Shown piece by piece: positions 51,084-60,399 of a DNA stretch of 64,000 nt. The position numbers were made by a program, and so were the translations under genes. The stretch is taken from the NCBI GenBank assembly GCA_030684575.1, contig JAUXVD010000023.1, positions 62,001-126,000 on the forward strand, read 5' to 3'. Position 1 is the first letter of the stretch, and each line of letters starts with the position of its first letter. The DNA is from Nitrospirota bacterium. GTDB taxonomy: Bacteria > Nitrospirota > Nitrospiria > Nitrospirales > Nitrospiraceae. The notes beneath the pieces are model-generated. The model was not told the origin of the DNA. It searched no databases and saw only the letters and a list, made by a program, of their open reading frames with translations.

Positions 51084-52817
51084 CTACGGCACCACCACGC
51101 CGTCCGCGACTCCCTTGGGACCCACGATGCGGACTGCGAAAGTGTAATAGACGTGCGAATAGTTAGCGAAGGGTGCGGGATTCATCCACCATCGCACATT
51201 GAGGTAAGGCCAATCGGTGCCTTTTTTGATTTCCCAGACATAGGCTCCACCTGTGCAGAAGTTGAACCCATAAAGCTGATACTCGCAGTACACAAATGCT
51301 TCGTCTGAGACCCAGCCGTTCTTCAGCCGCGTATTGCCAAAGAACACGTCATTGTCCTTGAATCCAGCGATGAAGTTGGCACTGGCGCGTTTAATCTTAT
51401 TTGCGGGAGAGGCCTCGTCGACCGGCCACTTCAGCACCCGGTCCATCGTGGCTCTGATCTCACGAATCTCCAATGTTGGATTGAATCGAAACGGCACCAG
51501 GTTGCTGTTGACGTTGCCGGTGGTCCTCTTGAGGTAGACCGTGCCGTTGAACCCAAGCACGCCGGTTGCCTCCGGCACCGTTGTAAAGATTTGAGTATCG
51601 TTCCAGATCACTCCGGCCGGGGCGACGAGATCTTTTCCAGGACCGATGACGAAGTGCACCTCGCCTCCCGTACCAAACCCACTCCCATTGATGAGAAGCG
51701 GATCGCCAGGCTGGCCTTGCGTCACGCTGAGTGAGGCGATTACGGGGTTCGGCATGACCGATTGGGGGCCAGATGTCGAGCCCACGCCTTGAATGGGCTG
51801 CGCAGAAGAGGCCGTCGACGGTGGGACAATCGCTCCGAGTTTTTGCCCTGTCGTGGTATCCAATGGCTGTTTCATGATGCCGATCATCTGATCTCCACGC
51901 AATGCGCGTGTGCCGATTTCTCCTTCAGCGGACACTCCAGGTATTCCTGAACTTCCTTCCGTCTCCTCGATCCCTCTGGGCCGGATCTGCCCACTCATCC
52001 GGCTCCGCAACTGATCGAGTTGTGGCTGGATCTGCGCGTGGAGTGCGGTTCGCCGATCCATCAGCTGCCGATCGAACTTGGACTTTCGCTGTTGAAACGC
52101 TCGCTCCATCTGCGCTTCCGCTTGCGCGGCGGCTTGTTGCTGATCCTGTTGGGTGGGGTGCTTCTGCTGTGCCGTCATGGCTTGAACGGCCTGCTGAACG
52201 ACTGCTTGATTCACCGGCGGGTGCTGCACGGTCACTATGCCACCCGCACGACCACCCTGTTGCGGAGCCGTCGGCTGGGCCAGGCGTATCTGCACATTCC
52301 AGAGCACACCGGTCTGCACATCTTGCGCGGTCACGGTATAGGTGAGCAGTACCTGGCCTGCTCCCTGCTGGCTGATCGGTTGCGGGGCTGGTCCCTGTAG
52401 CGTCACGATCACCGGTGCGCCCTGGCTCTGCACCTCCACGACGACAGGCCCGGGTTGCGTCACGGCAAAGCCGAACGAGTCGGCCTCCGGTCCCTGCACG
52501 TCGAACTTCTGCGGCCACGTCGGGGATTGCGTCGTGGACCGGTCCGGTGTCCCCGGCTGGGCTGGTGCCCCCAGTTGCGTGGGCCGTTGGAACTGCGGCA
52601 TCCCACGGCTCCCGACCTCGCCTGCGTCGTCGGTCGCCATTCCCTGGCCGAGCGATCGCTTCTTGTCAGGTGGGAGTGATTGATAGGCGCCGGTATCGCC
52701 GGACGGCATGGCCCGGTCTGCCTCCGCTGCGAAGGTGTCCGGCGTTTGACTGGCCAAGAGCGCGAAGACTAGGCCTGCGCTCCCGAGGAACGATATAGCT
52801 CGAATGTGACAGGTCAT
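51084..52817 (-). CDS. Exported protein with IPT/TIG domain, paralogue 1
   Basis: A 577-residue protein. AAGGAG precedes the ATG. Sec signal SFLGSAGLVFALLASQTPDT, then GEVGSRGMPQFQ (Arg71). A beta domain (FGFAVTQPGPVVVEVQSQG) follows, then a Gln-rich coiled coil (QQAAAQAEAQMERAFQQRKS). A second pair of motifs, IRPRGIEE and EGEIGTRALRG, precedes an IPT/TIG-like Ig domain (VTQGQPGDPLLINGSGFGTG). The C-terminal ~130 residues are paralogue-specific (GPKGVADGVVVP end). Homologous throughout to the 52860 gene. In the Hcp/VgrG operon; may be a fibre- or adhesin-like part. Confidence 0.75.
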   Translation of the reverse strand: MTCHIRAISFLGSAGLVFALLASQTPDTFAAEADRAMPSGDTGAYQSLPPDKKRSLGQGMATDDAGEVGSRGMPQFQRPTQLGAPAQPGTPDRSTTQSPTWPQKFDVQGPEADSFGFAVTQPGPVVVEVQSQGAPVIVTLQGPAPQPISQQGAGQVLLTYTVTAQDVQTGVLWNVQIRLAQPTAPQQGGRAGGIVTVQHPPVNQAVVQQAVQAMTAQQKHPTQQDQQQAAAQAEAQMERAFQQRKSKFDRQLMDRRTALHAQIQPQLDQLRSRMSGQIRPRGIEETEGSSGIPGVSAEGEIGTRALRGDQMIGIMKQPLDTTTGQKLGAIVPPSTASSAQPIQGVGSTSGPQSVMPNPVIASLSVTQGQPGDPLLINGSGFGTGGEVHFVIGPGKDLVAPAGVIWNDTQIFTTVPEATGVLGFNGTVYLKRTTGNVNSNLVPFRFNPTLEIREIRATMDRVLKWPVDEASPANKIKRASANFIAGFKDNDVFFGNTRLKNGWVSDEAFVYCEYQLYGFNFCTGGAYVWEIKKGTDWPYLNVRWWMNPAPFANYSHVYYTFAVRIVGPKGVADGVVVP

Positions 52818-52859
52818 GAATGACTCCTTCTGTAGCTGTCCTCTTGCTTCTCTAACGTC

Positions 52860-54449
52860 CTACGGCACCACCAAGCCGTCGGCTACGCCCTTAGGCCCTT
52901 GAATGAGCATAGAGATCGCGTAATCAAGAGTTGGAGAACTTCCTCCCGTAAACATATTGGAGAACCAATCATCCACCCAGAACCCCACATTCATATGTGG
53001 CCGATCGGTGCCGACATGGCTTTCGACCAGATAGACACCGCCATCCGTAAACGCAGGAAATGACAGATAGACCAGAGGCGTTTGGCTCACAACCCAGCCA
53101 TTCTTCAGCCGGGCATTCATAAAGATGTGGTCGTTCCCCTTCGGACCCCAGAACATGAATTGGTGCGAACGACGGACGAATGATCCTTGCCAATTGAATA
53201 CGTTCACACCGTTGAACTGTTGGAGTTGCGATTCCGTCATGCGTTTGATCTGCCGGAGTTCCATCGCAGGATTGAAGCGGAAGGGGACGATGTTACTGTT
53301 GACGCTACTGGCAGCCGACTTGACGTAGACTGTCCCATTGAACGCGAGCACACCGGATGCGTCCGGCACAGACGTAAAGATCTGACCGTCGCTCCAGATC
53401 GCCGCGGCCGGCGCCACCAGATCCATTCCAGGTGCAATGATGAAATGGACCTCGCCGCCTGTGCCAAATCCGCTCCCGTTGATCATGACCGGATCGCCGG
53501 GCTGCCCTTGCGTCACATTCACTGACGCGATGACCGGATTCGACGCCACGGGGGGTAACAGGGGGGAGACTTTCAGCATCTTCTGTGGCATCTGCAGCTG
53601 CAGCGCGCGCGTGCCGATTTCGCCTTCCGTCGACAAGACGGGCTCCGCAGGCGTTCCCTCGACGCCTTCAATGCTGCGCGAGCGGACCTGCCCACCCATG
53701 CGGCCCTGCAGCTGATCGAATTGAGGTTGGATCTGTGACATCATCGACGCACGCCGATCCATCTGCTGGCGGTCGAACTGCGCCTTGTGCTGTTGGAAGG
53801 CTGCCTCCATCTTGGCGCCGGTTTGTGCCACCGCCTGCTGCTGTTCTTGCTCGGTCGGTTCTTTCCGTTGCTTTGTTCTCGATTGGATGGCCTGTTCCAC
53901 GGCAGCCTGATTCACCGGCGGATACTGGATGTTGACCATGCCATTGGCTAGACCACCTTGCTGCGGCGGCGTCGGTTGGACGAGTCTGATCTGGAGCCTC
54001 CAGAGCAGGCTCTTCTGGATATCCTGCGGGGTGACGGTGTACGTCAGACGCAATGGTCCGGCACCCTGTTGACTGATCGGTTGCGGAGCCGGGCCCTGCA
54101 ACGTCACGCTCACAGGTGCGCCCTGGCTTTGGACCTCGACGACCACTGGCCCTGGCTGTGTGACTGCAAAGCCGAACGAGTCGACTTCCGGACCCTTCAC
54201 ATCAAACTTCTGCGGATACGTTGGTAATTGCGCATTCGGCTGGCCAGGCGTGCCAGATTGTCCAGGATTGCCAGGGAGCATCGGCCGCTGCAACTGCGGC
54301 ATTCCACGGCTCCCGATGTCACCGGTTTCGCCGGACGGCATGCGCGAATCGGTCTCCGCTGCGAATGTGACGGGATGGGACCAGGCGAGCAGCGCGACGA
54401 GTAGGCTCCCCGCGCCAATGATCGAAAGAGGTCGCGATTGAAGAGTCAT
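52860..54449 (-). CDS. Exported protein with IPT/TIG domain, paralogue 2
   Basis: A 529-residue paralogue of the 51084 product. AAGGAG precedes the ATG at 54449. Sec signal IIGAGSLLVALLAWSHPVTF, then GDIGSRGMPQLQ (Arg48). It has the same beta domain (FGFAVTQPGPVVVEVQSQG), Gln-rich coiled coil (TEQEQQQAVAQTGAKMEAAF), second motif pair (VRSRSIEGVEG and EGEIGTRALQLQ) and TIG-like domain (VTQGQPGDPVMINGSGFGTG). The C-terminus again ends GPKGVADGLVVP. Differences concentrate in the C-terminal 130 residues, which suggests ligand divergence after duplication. Confidence 0.75.
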   Translation of the reverse strand: MTLQSRPLSIIGAGSLLVALLAWSHPVTFAAETDSRMPSGETGDIGSRGMPQLQRPMLPGNPGQSGTPGQPNAQLPTYPQKFDVKGPEVDSFGFAVTQPGPVVVEVQSQGAPVSVTLQGPAPQPISQQGAGPLRLTYTVTPQDIQKSLLWRLQIRLVQPTPPQQGGLANGMVNIQYPPVNQAAVEQAIQSRTKQRKEPTEQEQQQAVAQTGAKMEAAFQQHKAQFDRQQMDRRASMMSQIQPQFDQLQGRMGGQVRSRSIEGVEGTPAEPVLSTEGEIGTRALQLQMPQKMLKVSPLLPPVASNPVIASVNVTQGQPGDPVMINGSGFGTGGEVHFIIAPGMDLVAPAAAIWSDGQIFTSVPDASGVLAFNGTVYVKSAASSVNSNIVPFRFNPAMELRQIKRMTESQLQQFNGVNVFNWQGSFVRRSHQFMFWGPKGNDHIFMNARLKNGWVVSQTPLVYLSFPAFTDGGVYLVESHVGTDRPHMNVGFWVDDWFSNMFTGGSSPTLDYAISMLIQGPKGVADGLVVP

Positions 54450-54503
54450 AAGAGTCTCCTTGATGTGAAGGTGAACGTGTTGCAATTGTTCTACGTGCTC
54501 CTT

Positions 54504-55340
54504 TTAGGGCATGGTGTACCCGATGGTTATGAGATCTACCATCACGCTGGGGCTTTGAGGAGAGGGAACCGGTGCTTTTGCTGGAACCAATGTGAGCCTG
54601 AGAAAACGCCCCTGTCTCGCATCAACCGGGATCGCGAGATTGTTCATCCCCATCTTGCCGTACGTGCCCAACGCAAGGCAGTCGCTCTCAAGCGCAATGT
54701 CAATGAATCCCTGGCCGTTTCCGATAGAACCCTGAAACTCGGCAAGGAGGTTCTGCTTGCCGCTCCTGTCATGAACACCAATGCTGATTTCTCTGATGAT
54801 CGCGCCATGCGGTAGATGCAGCTGCGTCTCTCCGATGAGTTGAGAGAGGGGAGGGTTCGCAGATTCCTGTGCGAAGACTTGGAGAACCGGAGCATTCAGT
54901 TCAACGTTTTCAGGGAACTGGGGTCTGTTCAGAGACGCTCCAGGCCTTGGTGTCATGGCATAGGTGGTGGCATCCAATGTGAATTGCGCCAGCGTGTCTG
55001 CCGTGCGCCGAATGGCATCGCTGACACGTATGGATGAGGGCATAATCGTATAATAATGCGTTGACGGAACCGGGGAGGGAACGACCGCCGCGGTAAAGAC
55101 AGATTTGACGCACGATGGCAGAGCCTGTGGCACAAGCGCGGTACCAAGCTGCTTGGGAACAAGAAAAATCTGCGGATTTTGTAGGCCCGGTCGTAGCATC
55201 GGCGTAGCCCGGGAGCCGACCTCCTCAGCCGGCGCTGCGTCTTGTGGCGATCCCTCTTCCACAGCCCAGCCCACACCGGGCCAGGCGAGGATCCATAAGA
55301 GGGCCATTCGTACCATCCATTGCCATGTGCAGATATTCAT
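54504..55340 (-). CDS. Exported protein with C-terminal beta domain shared with the 60599 gene
   Basis: A 278-residue protein. GAGGATTG precedes the ATG. Sec signal MVRMALLWILAWPGVGWAVE, then AEEVGSRATPMLR (Arg44). The C-terminal ~170 residues (STHYYTIMPSSIRVSDAIRR, LPHGAIIREISIGVHDRSGK, SDCLALGTYGKMGMNNLAIP, ITIGYTMP) align with the C-terminal part of the 60599 protein (STHFITISP, LPDGAVIRELSVIVYDALDE, IRIGYTLQ). I recognise no named family; it looks like a jelly-roll fold. It is the first gene of the operon that ends with VgrG. Confidence 0.7.
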   Translation of the reverse strand: MNICTWQWMVRMALLWILAWPGVGWAVEEGSPQDAAPAEEVGSRATPMLRPGLQNPQIFLVPKQLGTALVPQALPSCVKSVFTAAVVPSPVPSTHYYTIMPSSIRVSDAIRRTADTLAQFTLDATTYAMTPRPGASLNRPQFPENVELNAPVLQVFAQESANPPLSQLIGETQLHLPHGAIIREISIGVHDRSGKQNLLAEFQGSIGNGQGFIDIALESDCLALGTYGKMGMNNLAIPVDARQGRFLRLTLVPAKAPVPSPQSPSVMVDLITIGYTMP

Positions 55341-55802
55341 AACAATCCTCCAACTATTCGTAGGTCGACCAGTTCCGGAAAAGGTTCAAAGTGTTGGGCG
55401 TATGTTCGATCAATATACTGCTACGGCGTACCCCAGATTTTCCCGGCGAACGGTCTGGTTCGGTCCACCTTCGGTCAGTTTCAGGACGTGATGGATCACA
55501 GAGCGTTGCAAATCGTTGACCGTGATCGTTTGATTCTTGTGTGTCTCGACGTCTCGAGAATGCGCGAATTCGAACTGTGCATGTTGATGGAGAAATGATC
55601 GATGTGAAAAGAATGTCATCGAAAGGGCCTCGGTGTCGGTTGGCCTTGAACTACAGTGCGGTTGTTGCCCTGCTTATCCCGCGAGACAGGGTTCCTCACC
55701 GGGTGCACCGTGTGAACGCGAACCTGCATGCCGCACGTTCGTCATCGAACGACATGAGCCGTCACTCTGCTGATGTATCGCGTGATGAAGTGGGGCCATA
55801 CC
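55341..55802. other. Intergenic region, no supported gene
   Basis: A 462-base gap between two minus-strand operons. It must hold the promoter of the Hcp/VgrG operon. A 69-residue minus frame at 55410-55619 and a plus frame at 55541 lack good ribosome sites or family features. I see no clear promoter or repeat. Confidence 0.45.
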
Positions 55803-56414
55803 TTACGAGCCTTCAATCTTCTGCTTCAACGCCTTGGCAAATGATTTGGCTGTATCCAGGACGGAGTCCTTGCCGTCCGACATGGTAATGACGAGCAGCC
55901 AATTCCCTTTCTCGACGTCGATCATCCGAATGCTGGCATTGCCCACTACCTCATGCATGCCGGCTCCGATGCCCATCACATATCCCGTCGAGTAGGTCTG
56001 CCCCATGCCGACCGTGCCGGTAATCAACGCATCCACGGCGAGAATTTTCCCGGCGGCGATGGTTTTCTCGGCTTCCGTGACTCCGCCAAGATTCAGCGCC
56101 TGCTCCTTCATCACCTTGTCCAGCTGAGTGCGCTCAACCACATCGATGCCTAGCTTTAATAACTCGACGGCAAAGTGGTCGCTGAAGGCATCCGTGCTGC
56201 CGGCTCCGCCTCCGCCCATCATTCTGAATCCACCAAAATTTGGCATGCCAGCGAAACCGCCGGCATCCAACTGGATCGCCACCTTCTTGATTTTTCGCAG
56301 GTCCGCCTGGGTGGTTTTTGGTCCGACGGCTACCGAGAGGTTACTGCAGCCGGAGAGGCTGATGACACCAAGCAGGCCGAGACACAACAGACTTCGAAGC
56401 CGGACGGATTGCAT
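55803..56414 (-). CDS. CsgG-like lipoprotein
   Basis: A 203-residue protein with a lipoprotein signal (LLGVISLSGCSNLSV; lipobox LSGC). The mature domain follows the CsgG pattern: LRKIKKVAIQLDAGGFAGMP, FAVELLKLGIDVVERTQLDKV, AGKILAVDALITGTVG and ends in a helix. CsgG proteins form a curli secretion pore; small relatives like this are periplasmic or outer-membrane lipoproteins of unclear role. It lies 163 bases downstream of the caspase-like gene on the same strand, and that protein carries a CsgG-like domain too, so they may work together. Confidence 0.75.
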   Translation of the reverse strand: MQSVRLRSLLCLGLLGVISLSGCSNLSVAVGPKTTQADLRKIKKVAIQLDAGGFAGMPNFGGFRMMGGGGAGSTDAFSDHFAVELLKLGIDVVERTQLDKVMKEQALNLGGVTEAEKTIAAGKILAVDALITGTVGMGQTYSTGYVMGIGAGMHEVVGNASIRMIDVEKGNWLLVITMSDGKDSVLDTAKSFAKALKQKIEGS

Positions 56415-56577
56415 GATGATCTTCTCCTGTGAAACCCGGATGGCACATGCCGCAAAACGCGCCGATGCTATCTAGGGGTCTTGCCGATGTCAAATGATCT
56501 GGCGTGAGTCCCCAGACAGCATTTAGAAACACCGCGCGAGTCCTGAGACGGTCACTGGGCGTTGTTCCTGCTGCCAG

Positions 56578-58125
56578 CTATTTCGTCCATTGCTCCAGAA
56601 TCATCGGCAGTGCCTTATCCATCCACTGTATGACCGCTTTTGAAATGGCCTTCTTGCCCGCGACCTGCTCGGACACGTCGAGAGCGGGCGCAACCGCTTC
56701 TTCCGCAGTAAGAATTTCTCCGGTGTCCGCCCTGATCGCTTTGGCTTGCAGCCGGCCTCGCACGGACACCATGCCCCCCATCATGACCCCCTGCAATGCG
56801 CTTTCGCTGAACGCCTCGCCGAGGATGAGCACCTCGGCGCCATGTTGCCGCGCGAGCGACTGGGCGACCGTGATGTCACCGTCCAGCACCTGCTTCAACT
56901 GTTCTCCTTCACGGATTTTCCGCATCTGCGCCTGCTCCACGACCGTGAAACCTTTCTGGAGGAGCAGCCGTATGATCTCTGCTTCTCCGGACGAAGCGGT
57001 TGGGGCGGCTCCCACATGGCGTTCGGCCACAACGACCATCATCCTGGGCTTCTTTGGCAGGGCATCGTACGCGGGCGCTTTTGCCAGTTCGGTCGGTTTT
57101 GAAGATTCCGCCGGTTTGTGTACCTGTCCTTTGAGCACCTCCAGTTCAGCCCTCATTCGCGCGATCTCGTCGGACGAGCTGCTGCGATTCGCAGAAGAAG
57201 GCAGCGGGCTAACAGTGGCGGAGGCTAAACGAAAGACAAACTGCCCGCCTTCATCCCCGGTGCCCCTGATCGGCTCACTCTGCGGCGTCTGCTCCGAGTT
57301 GTTGGCCACCAGGGGAGCCAGCTTTGTGTGAATCTGGCTCGGCACCAAATAGGGATCGGTGTTGTCTTGCAGGAGTGAAATGAAATGGTAGGCGAACACA
57401 CTGTGGCCGTTTTTACCTTGATCCGCCACCGGCTCTTTTCCGCCGGACGTGAGGCCCCAGCGTGACGGTTTCTGATAGAGCCGCGCGTACCACTGATCGT
57501 TGATCGGCGGCAACGCCCTCGTCCCAAACAATGTGCCGCTGAAGCAGGAATCCGCCACTAAGTACACATGCCGAGCCTTCATCCCGTTGATGTAGTCCCG
57601 AATAGACGCATTTGTGATGAAGGTTCCCGGCTCCTTTGGCTCGCCTTCGACTGGCACCCACCAGCCAAGTTTGCCATCTTCTTCGTATTGGCCATGACCC
57701 GCATAGTAGATCAGGACGCTGTCGTCCTTACCGACGTCGCGGCCCAGGCGATACAACGCATTCTGAATCTTTGGCCCGGTCGCGTGCGCGTCGTATAGTT
57801 CGACAATATGCTCTTTTTGGAATCCATACCGCGCAACCAATACGTCCCGTATCCCTTTGGCGTCTCGCACAGCGCTTTCCAACTTGGGGGCATGCTTGTA
57901 TTGGTCGATCCCAATGACCAGTGCCCAATAGTCGCCCACGATCGGTACGCTGCCGGCTGTTGCCGGGACGATCGTCACACTGCGCTGCGGCTGTTCAGCC
58001 AGAACCGATGGATTCACGGCCGCCATCGACAGCCAGAAGATCGCCAGGCACCCGCTCACGGCATGCCGCTTCAGGGCCCTCGCCACGATCGCCCAATGTT
58101 GTTGTAGGTGTTGTTTTTGAGTCAA
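56578..58125 (-). CDS. Exported caspase-like protein with CsgG-like domain
   Basis: A 515-residue protein with a Sec signal (AIFWLSMAAVNPSVLAEQ). The caspase-like (C14) domain starts at ~65 (GDYWALVIGIDQYKHAP), with catalytic His144 in YYAGHGQ and Cys194 in VADSCFSG; a SKGGK-like loop follows near TSGGKEP. A helical linker leads to a C-terminal CsgG-like domain (~350-515: MMVVVAERHVG, IIRLLLQKGFTVVEQAQM, QHGAEVLILGEAFS). The DSC context suggests basic P1 preference. It would act in the periplasm and may process R-G/A-motif proteins; unproven. A second caspase-like protein is at 31079. Confidence 0.85.
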   Translation of the reverse strand: MTQKQHLQQHWAIVARALKRHAVSGCLAIFWLSMAAVNPSVLAEQPQRSVTIVPATAGSVPIVGDYWALVIGIDQYKHAPKLESAVRDAKGIRDVLVARYGFQKEHIVELYDAHATGPKIQNALYRLGRDVGKDDSVLIYYAGHGQYEEDGKLGWWVPVEGEPKEPGTFITNASIRDYINGMKARHVYLVADSCFSGTLFGTRALPPINDQWYARLYQKPSRWGLTSGGKEPVADQGKNGHSVFAYHFISLLQDNTDPYLVPSQIHTKLAPLVANNSEQTPQSEPIRGTGDEGGQFVFRLASATVSPLPSSANRSSSSDEIARMRAELEVLKGQVHKPAESSKPTELAKAPAYDALPKKPRMMVVVAERHVGAAPTASSGEAEIIRLLLQKGFTVVEQAQMRKIREGEQLKQVLDGDITVAQSLARQHGAEVLILGEAFSESALQGVMMGGMVSVRGRLQAKAIRADTGEILTAEEAVAPALDVSEQVAGKKAISKAVIQWMDKALPMILEQWTK

Positions 58126-58392
58126 ATCGACTGCCTCGTGTGGTCGACTATAAGCAGTAGTCCGGCAACAGGCGCGCAGTATAGCATGAGGGCTTTTCTG
58201 TAAATAGCTGCTGGGACTGAGTCGCAGCGTATCCCGGGAAGGTTCATGGTTCCCCTCGTGGATTGACAGGCTCCAGGTGGTGACCTACACTCGCACGGCT
58301 TTGAACCTCTGGAAACAATGGGACGACTGACTGCGCAGGTGGCCGATCATGGCCGCGAGCGACTGGGTATGTTCAACGATGAGGAGGCAGGT

Positions 58393-60378
58393 ATGAGATA
58401 CGTGGGAAGGGGATTCGCTTGTGTGATGCTACTGTGTGTGGCCGGTTGTGCGACGCCGCAGCAGGATGCCAGTCAGGCCGACGATGCGACCATCGTCACT
58501 CTTCCGCAAGCCGTGCACTTTCAGACCCTCGAAGGGGCCGATCTGGTTGTGGAGGCGGGCAGCTATCATGTGGAACGTGCTGCTCCGGGTGGACTTACGC
58601 TGAAGGCCGTAGATACCACCGGCATGGCCACGGTCAAAACCGGCCAGACGACCCACGACTTCAAGCTGCGCGGTCCCGTAGCGCTGGTCGCTCCGGAAGG
58701 GGATGACACTCGCCACATTGCGCTGTTGTTACCGAGCGGAGAGGCCCTGGATGCGTCTGGTTCGCTCAGTGGAGTCCAGTCCCGCGCCGCATCGTCACCC
58801 ATGATCTCTCGCATGGCGTTACAGCAATCGGTGCAGGTGCTGAGCCCAGCTCGACTCACGTTGTTCGTGAAGCCCCCTTTTGACCCCTGTGCCGGGGCCA
58901 TTCCTTCGCTTCCTGCGCCGGCGCCAACCCCAAGCAATCTTCCTCAGATCACTCCAGGCCAAGGCCCCATTCCCGATGTCGTCAATTGGCAGCCAAAGCA
59001 AAAATCCCGTGCTGGAGGCGAGTTGATTCTTCAGGGGCGCAACTTCGATCCGGCCGGGTTGGTCGCCATCATTGGATCGACGCGACTCCTCCCCACCACA
59101 AAGTCTGGCTCGGAAGTACGATTTACGATTCCGACGTCTCTTCGTGCCTTCAATGCCCCTTTGGTGGTCTATCAGCAGGGCGGGACGCTGCGCACGATCG
59201 AAACGAACTACGAAGTCTTTGACCCGGCTTCCAAAATCACACGCGTCGTGCCGGAAACATTCAGCCAGGGCGATCTGGTCACCATTTGTGGAGTGAGCGT
59301 TTCGCATCTGCGTTTAAGCGAGTCAGTGAGGACCAACGCGGGTGGTGGTGGGGTTCCCCAGTATGAGACGAGAACGCTGGCCTTAATTGGAACACCCAAC
59401 GGACAATATCAGACCTATCACTACTTCGACCTCCTCAACCCGATCGCATCGCCTTCCGGCGATCGGCTGACATTCGTGGTCGGAACGAATCTGTATAAAG
59501 AGATCTTCAAAGCTGCCACTCCGGACGGGAAAGCCGCCTATACCGATATCGTTCCAGATCCAGCACCGTCGAATCCCGTGACCGGTCCCCTAAGCTTCCA
59601 CTCGGAAACGAACCCCATCAACAGTCGAGACGTGTTTGCCCCAAATCCCGTAATCTGGCGCTTGGGTGGACCGAAGATCGCAAAAGTTGGCATGCACCCC
59701 AATACCCAATTTGGCCTCGGCGAGCCATTTTTCATGCAACCGACTATTCTGCCGAATAACACCGTGTATCCTGGATACGGGGTGGGTCGGATGTTTGTCG
59801 TGGAGGGCAGCAACTTGCTGGGGCAGTATCGCATCGGCACAATTCCCGTTCCGCAACTGAGCCTGCTGTCTTCCGATGAAACGAAGGTAGGCGTGGTGCC
59901 GCCTCCTACTGTATTCGGCGGCGAGCTCTGCGGCACGAAGAATGGCGTCACAGGCTGCGGGCCGACTCCCGTCACAGTTGTGCCGGGGCCAGTGCTGGCG
60001 TCTTTGCCGAATTTCCCGCTCGCATTGCGTGTCACCCACACCATCAACGGCTTGCACCTTCGCCCTTCAGGTGTCGCAGGCCTCACCTACGAACTCTATG
60101 TGCCGGGTTTGATGGATCCGTCGCTACAGATTGCAGGCGGATCCGCTCCCACGATTGGCCAATGCAACTTGGTTGTTCAGGTGCTCGAGCATACGGATTC
60201 ACGCATCCAGTTTCGTATCGGTGATCCGGCCGGTCCGGCTCCTAACAGTAGCTGCATGACATTCCGCGCGGACTATTTCAATGCCGCTTCCCCCAATCGA
60301 CCGACGGTGTTCTTGCTCGGAAAATACAACGGCAAACAATCGACGATCTGGCACCAACAGTTCTACTTGACCCAGTAG
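58393..60378 (+). CDS. Lipoprotein: HF/LLLP domain plus TIG-like domains
   Basis: A 661-residue protein. GAGGAGG precedes the ATG at 58393. Lipobox VAGC (ACVMLLCVAGCATPQQ). Residues ~35-140 are the shared domain: LPQAVHFQTLEGADLV, HIALLLPSGEALDASGSLSG, VQSRA. A Pro-rich linker leads to a TIG/IPT-like domain (GELILQGRNFDPAGLVAIIG) and further beta domains with a Cys pair (LCGTKNGVTGCGPT). The end is TIWHQQFYLTQ. Probably an outer-membrane surface protein. It is single, with a strong terminator after it. Confidence 0.75.
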   Translation: MRYVGRGFACVMLLCVAGCATPQQDASQADDATIVTLPQAVHFQTLEGADLVVEAGSYHVERAAPGGLTLKAVDTTGMATVKTGQTTHDFKLRGPVALVAPEGDDTRHIALLLPSGEALDASGSLSGVQSRAASSPMISRMALQQSVQVLSPARLTLFVKPPFDPCAGAIPSLPAPAPTPSNLPQITPGQGPIPDVVNWQPKQKSRAGGELILQGRNFDPAGLVAIIGSTRLLPTTKSGSEVRFTIPTSLRAFNAPLVVYQQGGTLRTIETNYEVFDPASKITRVVPETFSQGDLVTICGVSVSHLRLSESVRTNAGGGGVPQYETRTLALIGTPNGQYQTYHYFDLLNPIASPSGDRLTFVVGTNLYKEIFKAATPDGKAAYTDIVPDPAPSNPVTGPLSFHSETNPINSRDVFAPNPVIWRLGGPKIAKVGMHPNTQFGLGEPFFMQPTILPNNTVYPGYGVGRMFVVEGSNLLGQYRIGTIPVPQLSLLSSDETKVGVVPPPTVFGGELCGTKNGVTGCGPTPVTVVPGPVLASLPNFPLALRVTHTINGLHLRPSGVAGLTYELYVPGLMDPSLQIAGGSAPTIGQCNLVVQVLEHTDSRIQFRIGDPAGPAPNSSCMTFRADYFNAASPNRPTVFLLGKYNGKQSTIWHQQFYLTQ

Positions 60379-60399
60379 GTCATTCGGTCGAATTGTGTT

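Noticed and set aside
34131-55340. A classical type VI secretion or contractile injection locus
   Set aside because: No sheath (TssB/C), baseplate, ClpV, TssJLM or tape-measure gene is present, and all tube and spike proteins carry export signals.
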